From Deltaproteobacteria bacterium UBA6601 (GTDB taxonomy: Bacteria; Myxococcota_A; UBA796; UBA9615): a DNA stretch of 64,000 nucleotides. How positions within the stretch are numbered: the first letter of the stretch is position 1; the number at the start of each line of letters is the position of its first letter. A program made the position numbers and the translations under genes. The stretch spans positions 15,078-79,077 of the forward strand of contig DJIF01000092.1 of the NCBI GenBank assembly GCA_002433485.1. The letters are read 5' to 3'. Under the pieces are notes generated by a model. That model was given only the letters and a program-made list of their open reading frames with translations, did no database searches and had not been told where the DNA came from. Below, piece by piece: positions 9,601 through 18,600 of this stretch.

Positions 9601-10571
9601 GGAGTCGCTCTGCGGTGCTGCTTGAGCTCCACCAGGAAGATGAGGCAGAGATCGAAATCCACCGAGCCATTCACCTTGCCCAACGAGAACGGCAGGAGCG
9701 CACACTCGCCGGACTCCGCATGACCCTCGGCCGATTGCTGACACGCCGTGGCGAGATCCCGGAAGCGAGCAGCGAATTTCAGGAATCTCGCAAGATTCTG
9801 GCAGAGATGGGCGAGTACGAGATGGTTGCCGAGAATGACGTCAACCTGGCCCGACTGGAGCTCATGCAGGGCCGAGTGCAGGAAGCTACTGAGCTGGCCC
9901 GCTCCGCATGGAGCACCTTTCACCGGCTGCATGACCGACGCGGCGTGATCGTCTCCGGGGCTGCTCTACTTACGGTCGCCCGAGCTGCCCAGGATGAACC
10001 CGACGCCGACGCAGTCCTGCAGGAATGGAACAACGCCATCGGCCGTGGGGCTGGTGCGGTTGGGGCCGAGCACTGGGTAGCACGAGCTCGCTGGCATCGG
10101 TCTCGCGACCAACACGACGAGGCAAGGCGCAATCTGGAGCACGCCGAATCGGCCCTGGGAGCCAGCCCACCGCGCTATCGCAAGCATGAAGTGGCCCTAC
10201 TGCAGGCTGAGGTCGCATACCACGACGAGAGCTACGAAACTGCCCGCGACCTCTCTCAGTCCATTGCCGCGGAGGCTCGAGAGGCACGGCACTGGCCGAT
10301 GATGTGGATGGCAGAGGCCGTTCGCGCTGCTGCACGAGCAGCCCTGGGAGAAGCAGCGCACCCACCGGAACCACCGCAGAACCTCATGGACAACGATGTC
10401 CCGCTGGCCTTCCACTGCGCCTGGTACAGCGTCGCTACGCTGCTTTCCCTGGGCGACATCGAAGAAGCCACAGAGGCCCTGACGGAAGCGCGCGAGTCAG
10501 CCCTCAGCACCGGCTTTGTGGACTGGACCAATCGATTTGTCGCGCGCACCGAGCAACTTGAGAGTTCCTGA
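6636..10571 (+). CDS. Ser/Thr protein kinase fused to AAA-type predictor ATPase and TPR-like repeats
   Basis: The N-terminal Hanks-type kinase has the Gly loop GQGGMAAV (33-40), catalytic Lys55, HRDLKPGN (165-172), DFG (185-187) and SPEQITGG in the activation segment. After a polar linker (about 300-420) comes a STAND/AAA_16-like ATPase with Walker A GEAGIGKT (about 447-454) and Walker B-like LVIGLEDVQWSD (about 566-577). The C-terminal 500 residues are Ala/Glu/Arg-rich helical repeats that look TPR-like. This architecture is common in Myxococcota. The start is the GTG at 6636, which gives a short lead into the kinase. No transmembrane segment is evident, so it should be cytoplasmic. Its signal and targets cannot be read from the sequence. 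Confidence 0.92.
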   Translation: MPSEPQGQSTADALSLGPTLGKVGPYKILKLLGQGGMAAVYQARDERDGSECAVKILARMRPTWVQRFAREFESARKVNHPNVVRVLEAGDEEGLAYFSMEQVEGVTASRYVLELGPEDPLPPAPADRTNPSPTPIDPGILRRSLSVAVQLASAVGAIHGVGLVHRDLKPGNVLVNGSGTVKLVDFGVAKWLQEQSSFTQEGHVVGSYSYMSPEQITGGQVDHRADQYGMGILLYELLSGAPPFRARRPQEYLWLHCTEQPQPLSRRLDGVPSSLDRLLLRMLAKEPADRPPSMAAVERELREIQSTVEQSTTGSHPELLLEVTDLNQGPEEETTRRQGRGDLGRLHRSFKKQHQELNATSNLVADGAEEQDATEPWPQPSSSDDDSTEKVLIDVSRSSPKRPSAPSAASLAALVTPRYTGRKDELDEIMRHLKATRRKGIRAVLLEGEAGIGKTRLLQTFRGLAWVKGARVAIGRCHGSGGAFCAPFHDILLRLAGPGLSRSHNDRILADDRDILQRYFPALTPTDQGPSAAPLGGRQEVEDNRGQLFKAVCGAMRRAASEAPLVIGLEDVQWSDPGTIELVNTMLLRLTPPKAAQILLVLTYRGEDVVAQPSRPLLVPTIEALNNVYSLTLKPLGQEDMEEVIRSVTVNVPVGPNTISQLARAARGNPRFAVEVARSLVVTGGSPASDWKLPTSLLDAYRHRLDSLDKTSRDVSRCIALLGGMPPLPIIHRASSLDEEEFTEAINVLEQRKVIDVDHRGDEDRVQLRSEALRTVVLDSLSGSQAKALHRRAAAAWLKARGPRAESSGQAARHLYAAGEHRAAFPHALEAAYHAGEALDYAAVRRWMAQIGDPGSALQEVSPNAVYRFQMLRFLLLFGDGELEGAQEAVSKAADAATDLRSQLLTGVACARIHIRTGNYLAAVQVCRRGLREARKSELPDLGITFANLGARAARRSGDNQSALSWLAEADILITTRAELKGLAPELAWSRSAVLLELHQEDEAEIEIHRAIHLAQRERQERTLAGLRMTLGRLLTRRGEIPEASSEFQESRKILAEMGEYEMVAENDVNLARLELMQGRVQEATELARSAWSTFHRLHDRRGVIVSGAALLTVARAAQDEPDADAVLQEWNNAIGRGAGAVGAEHWVARARWHRSRDQHDEARRNLEHAESALGASPPRYRKHEVALLQAEVAYHDESYETARDLSQSIAAEAREARHWPMMWMAEAVRAAARAALGEAAHPPEPPQNLMDNDVPLAFHCAWYSVATLLSLGDIEEATEALTEARESALSTGFVDWTNRFVARTEQLESS

Positions 10572-10588
10572 CCTACGGCACGCCCAGT

Positions 10589-11410
10589 TTATAGCCAGTC
10601 CACAAACCACCGGACGGTCCCTTCACGAACGTCATAGCTGCGTTCCAGGAGCTCCAGGCCATGGGCTCCGTTGGTCTGACTGACCAGCTGTGAATTGGCC
10701 GGGGCGCCGGTGACTCCTTCGAGGGTCTGGCAGTCGGTGGCCTGCGGCTGCTCGTCATCTGCCGCTACATACAGACCACTGGCGAGGTCGAGGTCGGCGG
10801 TGTCGGCGAGCGCCAGGATCGAATCCAGGCGGGGAGAGACCGCGACGGTAGTCCGCACTGCCCAGTCCTGCTCCCCATTGGCCATGTGGTTGGCGACCAC
10901 CGCCATGTTGGCCCCGACGCTCAGCCCCATGATGCCAATGCGGTTGTCAGCGACGATGCTGTCCTGAGCCTCAAGGAAGTCCAGTCCGGCTCGCACATCA
11001 TGAATCAATTGGTTGGGATCTGTCAGCAGTTGCTCGCTGCTGACCGAAGCAGCAGCGCTGCCACCGTGGGAACGAAAATCAATCGCCAGGGTTGAGATCC
11101 CTTCCCGCTCAAAGATGGGAAAGAGCTGATAGAAGTCATTTCGATCCCGACCAAATTGATGCAGCAGCAAAACCGCCGCCCCGCCGCCAGGCCCTCCCGC
11201 ACTCTGCCATCTTGCGGCGAGGCTCAGGCCATCGGCTGTGGACAGAGTCACCTGCTCAACCGTTGGACCAGGGCTCGCGTCATCATCGTCGCCAGTGGCG
11301 GCAGAATCATCGTCGTCATCAGCGCCCAGGCCTCCGCCAGTCGAACCACAACCACAACAGAGCAACAGCAACAAGCAGAGCAAAAGGCGCGACAAACTGA
11401 CAGGTGACAT
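10589..11410 (-). CDS. Lipoprotein alpha/beta hydrolase with DDDDSA linker
   Basis: I chose the ATG at 11410 because it opens a signal peptide with a Leu-rich core and the lipobox region LLLCCGCG. The lipid Cys is followed by an Asp-rich linker (GADDDDDSAATGDDDD), then a hydrolase domain of about 210 residues. The nucleophile elbow is GLSVG with Ser164; candidate acid Asp218 or Asp219 and base His250 (NGAHG) complete a triad. LLLHQFGRD and IDFRSHG match dienelactone-hydrolase-like folds. A surface-tethered esterase or peptidase-like enzyme is inferred; the substrate is unknown. Confidence 0.82.
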   Translation of the reverse strand: MSPVSLSRLLLCLLLLLCCGCGSTGGGLGADDDDDSAATGDDDDASPGPTVEQVTLSTADGLSLAARWQSAGGPGGGAAVLLLHQFGRDRNDFYQLFPIFEREGISTLAIDFRSHGGSAAASVSSEQLLTDPNQLIHDVRAGLDFLEAQDSIVADNRIGIMGLSVGANMAVVANHMANGEQDWAVRTTVAVSPRLDSILALADTADLDLASGLYVAADDEQPQATDCQTLEGVTGAPANSQLVSQTNGAHGLELLERSYDVREGTVRWFVDWL

Positions 11411-11561
11411 GGGCAACTCCGGTACGAGGTCCTGATAGTCAAACCCTAACGCGTCTCGGCTCTGTACGTCACCTTGCGCACACTCGGCAGAAAAAATCCG
11501 TGGTTCCGGGAACCTTCCTCGTCGCTGCGAGTCCAACACCACAAGCAACCCGGAGGTCCGC

Positions 11562-14159
11562 ATGTCTTTGTTCTGTTTCGTTCACCCTGAGTACGGCCGT
11601 CTTGTTGGCCGAATGTTCACTGCTTCACTGCTGCTCGCCATGCTGTTGGGCAGTTACCTGATCAGTGCAACCCCAGCATCACAGGCCCAGAGTCCGCCAC
11701 CGCGAGATCAGGTTCAAGTCCCCTTTACCGCCGCTGAGATCCCGAGCAAGGCCCGCAAAGTGGTCAACTTCGAAGAGGTTCAAGGCGGCAGCATCAGAGT
11801 CGAGCAGGACGGGGCGCTGTGGGAGCTCCCCCTGCTCCATACGGAAGTAGACGCAGAGATCTCAGGACCCATCGCCGACGTTGAGCTGCGTCAACTGTTT
11901 GCCAACCCGTTCTCTCAACCCATCGAGGCTGTCTACCTGTTCCCCCTGCCCGACCGAGCGGCGGTCAACGACATGATGATCCAGGTTGGCGAGCGCCGCA
12001 TTCTGGGTGAGATTAAAAAGCGCGAGCAAGCCCGCCAGATCTACGAACAGGCCAAACAAGCGGGCCAGGCCGCGGCGCTGCTGGATCAACAGCGCCCCAA
12101 CCTGTTCACCCAACAGGTCGCCAACATTCAACCCGGCGAGACCATCGAGGTGACCTTGCACTTCGTCGAGAGCATCAACTACCGGAATGAAGGCTACGAG
12201 TGGGTCTTTCCGATGACCGTCGGGCCCCGCTACATCCCCAAGCAGGGAACCGGTCCGGGCCATTCTGCTGGTGATGAGGACAGGATCTCACCGCCCTATG
12301 CCTCAATACCAACCGGACATCGAGTTGATCTTCAGCTCAGCCTCAACGCCGGAGTCGCAATCCAGGACCTGCGCAGCCCCTCACACCGCATCCTGGTGGA
12401 CGAAGAAGATGAGCATACAGCCCACATATCCATTGACTCCCGGGATGCAGCACCCAACAAAGACTTCATCCTCCGCTACGACGTCGCTGGCAAAACGCCA
12501 GAGGCGGCGGTGCTGGCGCATCGCAGCGGACTCGGCGGCTACTTCATGCTGATGATCCAGCCCCAGGCGCCCGAGTTCCTGGATGAGACCAGCGTCACAC
12601 CCAAAGAAATGGTCTTTGTGGTCGACACCTCGTGCTCCATGTCGGGCTTCCCGCTCAGCAAGGCTAAAGACGCTATGCGCCTGGCCATTGCCGAGATGAA
12701 CCCACAGGACAGCTTCACGATCCTGGACTTCAACGATCAGGTCTCAGGCCTCAGTCCACTGCCCCTGCCCAACAGTTCCTACAACCGCCAGATGGGCAAG
12801 CGCTTCGTCGATAGCTTTCGAGGCTCCGGAGGCACCCAGATGCTGCGCGGCATCAAGGGCGCCCTCGACCTGCCCAACGATGACCGACTGCTGCGCACCG
12901 TGCTGTTCATGACCGACGGCTTCATCGGCAATGAGGAGCAGATTCTGGCGGCCATTCACCAGCGTCTCGGTGACAGCCGCTTGTTCTCCCTGGGCATCGG
13001 TTCATCAGTGAACCGTTTCCTCCTCGATCGGATGGCCAAGGTCGGCCGCGGAGAAGCTCGCTACCTGCGTCCGGACGAAGACGCACAGGTAGCGGTGCAA
13101 GAATTCTACGAGCGTATCCGCAATCCGGTCTTTACCGATATCGAGCTCGATTGGCAGGGACTTGAGGTCGAACAGTTGCAGCCCGATCCACTACCGGATC
13201 TTTTTGCTGGCCAGCCCATCGTGCTGCTTGGTCGCTACAACCAGCCGGGCCGAGGGCAGCTCACCATTCGCGGCCGGGTGGCTGGCAAGACCGTCGAGCA
13301 GCGCATCGATGTGGTGCTGCCAAAACGTCAGGACCAGAACAGCGCCATCGCCTCACTGTGGGCACGCAAGTCCATCGAAGAGTTGGAGTCCCGCCAGCGC
13401 GGACGACCCACTGCAGCGGTCATCGACGAGATCACTGAGCTGGCGCTTGAGCACCGCCTGATGAGCCAGTACACATCCTTTGTCGCAGTCGAGGAAGGTC
13501 GCAGCGACACCGCTCCAAGGCCGCCAACTAAAGTCCATGTGCCCGCCGAACTGCCCGAACTCATGAGCCCAATGAGCCAGGCTGGAGCAGCGGCCCACCA
13601 ATCCATGAACTTAGGGCGCGTCCTCCGCAGGGGTTCGGCAGCCGCCCCACCGCCGGCCAGTATTGAGTCGGCCCCCCTGGCGAAACGAGACAGCTCCAAA
13701 CAAAGCGTCTTCCACCAGTTCCTCAAACAAGATTCCGCTGCCGAGCTTGAAGCCGCAGAGCCAGCAATCAGCAACTCTGCTGCCGCCAGTTCCCACGGCG
13801 CAAGGACCAAGACTTCACAGCACTGCAGCTCGATTCAGCTGCTGCTAGTGGACGCGGGGAATGGTTCGCACCACAAGGCCGGCGCGCTTGAACGCCAGCT
13901 CGATGCCACTCTGGAGCCGATCACGCGACGCTGGTGCAAGGACCAAAGCCGCTATCCAAACGGTGGCGAGTGGCATATTCGCCTGCGGCTGGACGGTCAA
14001 GGCGGAGTCCGTGAGGTCATGGTGATTCGCGACAGCCTACGCCATGGCGCCCTGCGCAAACTCCTGAACGACCTGCGAGACAGCGGCCAACTGAGCCTGC
14101 TCAGCGCGGGCAAATCGGTCGAGATAAACGTCGTAATCCGGTTCAACTCAACGAACTAA
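11562..14159 (+). CDS. VIT and von Willebrand factor A domain protein, exported
   Basis: The start has a strong Shine-Dalgarno (ggaggtccgc-atg) and a signal peptide or anchor at about residues 17-43. A VIT domain (about 75-210; ANPFSQPIEAVYLFPLPDRA) precedes a VWA domain whose MIDAS DTSCS lies near residue 354. The Ala/Pro-rich region after about 640 leads to a C-terminal domain of about 100 residues like those of TonB/AgmX-type proteins (LRLDGQGGVREVMVIRDS). VIT-VWA proteins act in metal-dependent adhesion or envelope assembly. It is followed by a clear hairpin terminator. Confidence 0.88.
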   Translation: MSLFCFVHPEYGRLVGRMFTASLLLAMLLGSYLISATPASQAQSPPPRDQVQVPFTAAEIPSKARKVVNFEEVQGGSIRVEQDGALWELPLLHTEVDAEISGPIADVELRQLFANPFSQPIEAVYLFPLPDRAAVNDMMIQVGERRILGEIKKREQARQIYEQAKQAGQAAALLDQQRPNLFTQQVANIQPGETIEVTLHFVESINYRNEGYEWVFPMTVGPRYIPKQGTGPGHSAGDEDRISPPYASIPTGHRVDLQLSLNAGVAIQDLRSPSHRILVDEEDEHTAHISIDSRDAAPNKDFILRYDVAGKTPEAAVLAHRSGLGGYFMLMIQPQAPEFLDETSVTPKEMVFVVDTSCSMSGFPLSKAKDAMRLAIAEMNPQDSFTILDFNDQVSGLSPLPLPNSSYNRQMGKRFVDSFRGSGGTQMLRGIKGALDLPNDDRLLRTVLFMTDGFIGNEEQILAAIHQRLGDSRLFSLGIGSSVNRFLLDRMAKVGRGEARYLRPDEDAQVAVQEFYERIRNPVFTDIELDWQGLEVEQLQPDPLPDLFAGQPIVLLGRYNQPGRGQLTIRGRVAGKTVEQRIDVVLPKRQDQNSAIASLWARKSIEELESRQRGRPTAAVIDEITELALEHRLMSQYTSFVAVEEGRSDTAPRPPTKVHVPAELPELMSPMSQAGAAAHQSMNLGRVLRRGSAAAPPPASIESAPLAKRDSSKQSVFHQFLKQDSAAELEAAEPAISNSAAASSHGARTKTSQHCSSIQLLLVDAGNGSHHKAGALERQLDATLEPITRRWCKDQSRYPNGGEWHIRLRLDGQGGVREVMVIRDSLRHGALRKLLNDLRDSGQLSLLSAGKSVEINVVIRFNSTN

Positions 14160-14180
14160 AGGCGACGAGGGCGCAGGCCT

Positions 14181-14222
14181 GAGCGGGGGTGGCCCGATGT
14201 GGTCACTCCCGCTCTCACTTTT
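14181..14222 (+). terminator. Rho-independent terminator after the VIT/VWA gene
   Basis: An 11-bp stem, gagcgggggtg (14181-14191) with cactcccgctc (14204-14214), contains one G-T pair and a 12-nt loop. It is followed by a short T-rich run (tcactttt). It lies 22 bp after the stop codon at 14159 and also separates this gene from the convergent CoA transferase. Confidence 0.65.
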
Positions 14223-14257
14223 AAAAAGCTAAGCGCAGCTGAGCCGACCGGGCAGGG

Positions 14258-15484
14258 CTAACGGATGGCGCCGGCCTCCCGCAGTTGCGCAAGTTGCTCG
14301 GCGCTATAGCCTAGCTTGGTCGCAAGCAGTTCATCGGTATCGGCACCCAACAGAGGGGCCGCTTGGTAACCGGCCACCGGGGTTCGGCTGAGGTGATAAG
14401 GCGAGCCGACGCCCTGGATCTCACCAAGCACCGGATGCTGCATCGAGATCAACATTCCAGCAGCCAAGGTCTGCGGGTGGGCGAGCGCCTCATCAGGCCG
14501 CAGGATGGGCCCGGCCGGAACCCGGATCTCTTTGAGCATCTCGATCCAACAGGCGCGGGTACGCTGCGAAAAAATTGGCGCCAGAGCGGCGGCCAGAGCG
14601 GCTCGATCCTGGACCCGCTGATTGTTGGTCGCCCAGTGGTCCTGTCCCCGCAGGGAAGCGAAGTCATCGAGGCCGAGCATCCGCTGCCACTGAGCATCGT
14701 TACCTGCGGCAATCAGTACCCAGCCGTCACTGGCCGGCATGGGCTCATAGGGAGCTACATTGGGGTGAGCATTGCCCAACCGGGGACTGGGCTGGCCCGA
14801 CATCAGGGTGTTGCCAGCGACGTTAGCCAGCCAGGAGAGGTGACTGTCGAACAGAGAGATGTCGACGTGCTGGCCGACCCCGTCCCGCTCAGCGGCCCGC
14901 AGCGCAGCCAGAGAACCAATGGCGGCGTTAAGTCCGGTGGTCAGGTCAACAATGGGCACGCCGACCCGAAACGGCGGTCCTTCCACCGGGCCGGTCAGCG
15001 CCATCACCCCACCATAGCCCTGGACGATAAGATCGTAGCCGGGTTCCTGGCTCAAAGGCCCCTGCTGACCAAAAGCGGTCACCGACGTCATCACCAGGGC
15101 CGGGTTCTCCGCACGGAGCGTCTCAAAGCCCAAGCCCAACGCATCCAGCTTCCCAGGAGGGAAATTCTCCAGCACGAGCTGAGCGCGAGCAGCCAGGGCC
15201 TTGACCACCGCCACCCCCTCAGGCTTCTTGAAGTCGACACAAATGGACTTCTTGTTGCGATTAACGCTCAGGAAATAAGCGGACTGACCCTGCCGCTCGA
15301 CAGGCCCCCAGGAGCGGGTATCGTCACCCCGCGAGGGGTGCTCGACCTTCCATACTTCGGCGCCCAGATCAGCAAGAATCTGGGTGGCATAGGGTCCCGC
15401 AAGGATGCGGGTCAGATCAAGAATAACGACACCATCGAGAGGCGCCGGGGCCGAGCCCTGAGTAGCTGCTGACATGGCGGTCAT
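14258..15484 (-). CDS. CaiB/BaiF family (family III) CoA transferase
   Basis: The N-terminal signature LDLTRILAGPYATQILADLG with VWKVEHP is diagnostic of family III CoA transferases. RSWGP, SVNRNKKSICVDFK, VLENFPPG and PGYDLIVQGYGG, which holds the likely catalytic Asp, follow in order. Length is about 408 residues, normal for the family. The enzyme moves CoA between carboxylic acids. No CoA-pathway partner is adjacent, so the acid substrates are unknown. Starts at 15484 and 15475 are both possible. Confidence 0.9.
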   Translation of the reverse strand: MTAMSAATQGSAPAPLDGVVILDLTRILAGPYATQILADLGAEVWKVEHPSRGDDTRSWGPVERQGQSAYFLSVNRNKKSICVDFKKPEGVAVVKALAARAQLVLENFPPGKLDALGLGFETLRAENPALVMTSVTAFGQQGPLSQEPGYDLIVQGYGGVMALTGPVEGPPFRVGVPIVDLTTGLNAAIGSLAALRAAERDGVGQHVDISLFDSHLSWLANVAGNTLMSGQPSPRLGNAHPNVAPYEPMPASDGWVLIAAGNDAQWQRMLGLDDFASLRGQDHWATNNQRVQDRAALAAALAPIFSQRTRACWIEMLKEIRVPAGPILRPDEALAHPQTLAAGMLISMQHPVLGEIQGVGSPYHLSRTPVAGYQAAPLLGADTDELLATKLGYSAEQLAQLREAGAIR

Positions 15485-15653
15485 GCTAGCAGCCCATTGA
15501 TGACACAAGGGGCTATCTCGGTCAGGCGGTCCACCGCACCAGAAGGAAACATCCCACCCTCAACCGAACCCATCCTCCTCAAGTAGCCCTCCTCCTTCGC
15601 CGCAGAACCTGCCAAACTGTTTGCTGCTCTAAGTGGGAGGCACACGGCACGCA

Positions 15654-18600
15654 ATGAAGAAAGGCGCACTCCAGGCCCTGCTGACCGGGCTGCTGACCCA
15701 GCTGCTGCTGGTATCGACAGCGAATGCTCAAGAGATCTGCGGCAACAGTCTGGACGATGATGACGACGGCCTGTTCGACTGCAACGACAACGACTGCGCG
15801 GCCACCGCCGACGAGGACGGCGATGGAGCCTGCGACGTCACCGACCAGTTCCTAGGCAATCCGTTTCAGTGTGGTGACAGCGACGGCGACGGCTGCGACG
15901 ACTGTGGCCCCCCCGGGCTCACTTTTGACCCCAGCGTAGATGGCTTCGACACCGACGGTGATGGCATCTGCAACGTTGGTGACGACAACGACGATGGCGA
16001 TCCCTTCCCCGATGCCCTGGAGAGCGACTGCCTTACGGACCCGCTCACCTTCGACACGGTACTACCGGACAACGACTTCGATGTAGACGGTCCGCCCGCT
16101 CCCCTGACCTGTCCCATGGCCGACACTTCATCCTGCGGCTGCGATGCCCTGGACGACGACGACGACAACGACGGCGTGCTCGACGTCGATGAACTGTTGT
16201 GCGGCTCCGACCCGATCCGCGCGCCGCAGGACCTCGACGGCGACTTCCTGCCCGACCTGGGCCCGCCCGCTGCGCCGTGCCAGCCCGGCGGCATCCTCCC
16301 CTGCATGCCGCTGGATGCCGATAACGACGGCATCTGCGAGCCGGCAGTGGACACCTGCGTGGACGCCGACGGCGACGGCGTGGGCAATGGCAACCTGGGC
16401 AACTCGGGCTGCACGACCCAGATGACCGACTCCGACGACAACCCCGCCACCGGCGGCAGCGTCTGCGGAGACAGCGACAACGACGGCTGCGACGACTGCA
16501 GCCTGGGCAGCTTCAACCCCGGTCTAGATGGCCAGGACAGTGACGCTGACGGAGTCTGTGATCTAAGCGACAGCGCAGTAAGTGACCCCAACAGCTGCGG
16601 CGATAGCGACGGCGACGGCTGCGACGACTGCAGTTCCGGCAGCTTCAACCCGGCCGGAGACGGCAGCGACAACGATGGTGACGGCCTCTGCGACAGCGGC
16701 GACCCCGATGATGACAACGACGGCTGGGATGACGTTGACGAGCCGCCCTGCGGCACCGATCCACTCAACCCCGCCAGCGTCCCAGGCGACAGCGACAGCG
16801 ATGGCATCTGCGATCTCCTTGATGGCTGCGGATCCGGGGACGGCGACGGCGACGGCATCTGTGACGACGTCGACACCTGCATCGACGGCGACGGCGATGG
16901 CGTCGGCACTTCCACCAGCGCGAGCAACTCCAGTGCCTGCCTCACCACCATGCTCGACAGCGACGACAACTCGGCCACCAGCTGTGGCAACAGCGACGGC
17001 GACAGCTGCGATGACTGCATCTCTGGCAGCTTTGCGCCGCTGCAGGATGGTCCTGACTTTGAAGGCGACGGACTGTGCGACGCCTCCGATCCGGACGACG
17101 ACAACGACGGCATCAGCGATACCATTGAGGGTAGCGGTGATGAGGACGGCGACGGCATCCCCAACGTCCACGACGACGACTCCGACGGAGATGGCATCAG
17201 CGATGCCATTGAAGGTAGTGGCGACGCAGACAGCGATGGCACCCCCAACTTCCTGGATCTGGACAGCGACGGCGACACCATTCCGGACAGCGAAGAAGGT
17301 TCGGCAGACCCGGACGGCGATGGTCTAGGCAACTTCGTCGACACCAACAGCGACGGCGAGAACAGCAACGACACCCTGGACTACAACAACAACCAGGACC
17401 TGGACGGCGACAACATCCCCGACTACCGGGACATTGACGACTTCGACGGCCCCAACTCCGACACCGACTGCGACGGGGTACCCAACAGCATTGAGCTGGA
17501 CTTTGGCAGCGACCCCAACGACCCGGACACCGACGGCGATGGGGTCGCCGACGGGGTCGAGTGGGCCATCCCTGCCTGTGACTACTGCGACCCCAACTCC
17601 AACTGCGGCTGCACCACATCCATGAACCAGTGCACCTCAGCGCCCATGGACAGCGACGGCTCGGGACTGGCTGATGTATTTGACGACGACGACGACGATG
17701 ACGGCATTCCCAGCGCAATAGAAGGCAACGGCGACAGCGACGGCGATGGCATCCCCAACCACCTGGATCTGGACAGCGACGGCGACGGCATCGATGACAG
17801 CGATGAGGGCGACGGTGACAGCGACGGCGACGGCATCCCCAACTTTCTGGATGAAGACAGCGACGGCGACGGCGTGCTGGATGCCGACGAGGACCCCAAC
17901 GCCGACAGCGACGGCGACGGCACCCCGGACTTCCTTGACCCCGACGACAGCGACGGCGGGAGCGGCGACTTCGATGGTGACGGCCTGAGCAACGCCGATG
18001 AGAACGACGCTGGCAGTGACCCGGCCGATGACGACAGCGATGATGACGGCATCCCCGATGGAATCGATGGAACCGGCGATGCGGACGGCGACGGCATCAT
18101 CAACGCCCTCGATCTGGATAGCGACGGCGATGGGATCAGCGACGCCACCGAAGGAATCTCCGATAGCGATGGCGACGGCATCCCGGCCTTCCTCGACCCG
18201 GACAGCGACGGCGACGGGATCCTCGACGGGGAAGAAGACGACGACGGCGATGGACTGAACAACGCCATCGAAGACAGCGTCGGTAGCGACCCCAGTGACG
18301 ACGACAGCGACGGTGACGGCCTGAGTGATGGCACCGAAGGGATAGGCGACAGCGATGGTGACGGCATTCCTGATCTCCTCGATCCCGACAGCGACGACGA
18401 CGGAATCAGCGACGAAGTGGAGGGCGACGGCGACGGCGATGGCGACGGAATTCCCAACTTTGTCGACCCCGACTCAGACAACAACGGCATCGCCGATGCC
18501 GACGAAGACCCCAGCCTGGACAGCGATGATGACGGTGTGCCCGATCCCTTTGACCCTAACGACAGCGACGGTCCGGATGCCGACTACGATGGGGACGGAT

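Noticed and set aside
15866..17374. Ser/Pro-rich minus-strand open frame in the Asp-rich repeat gene
   Set aside because: It is the reverse complement of GAC/GGC codons and so is Ser/Pro-rich by necessity.
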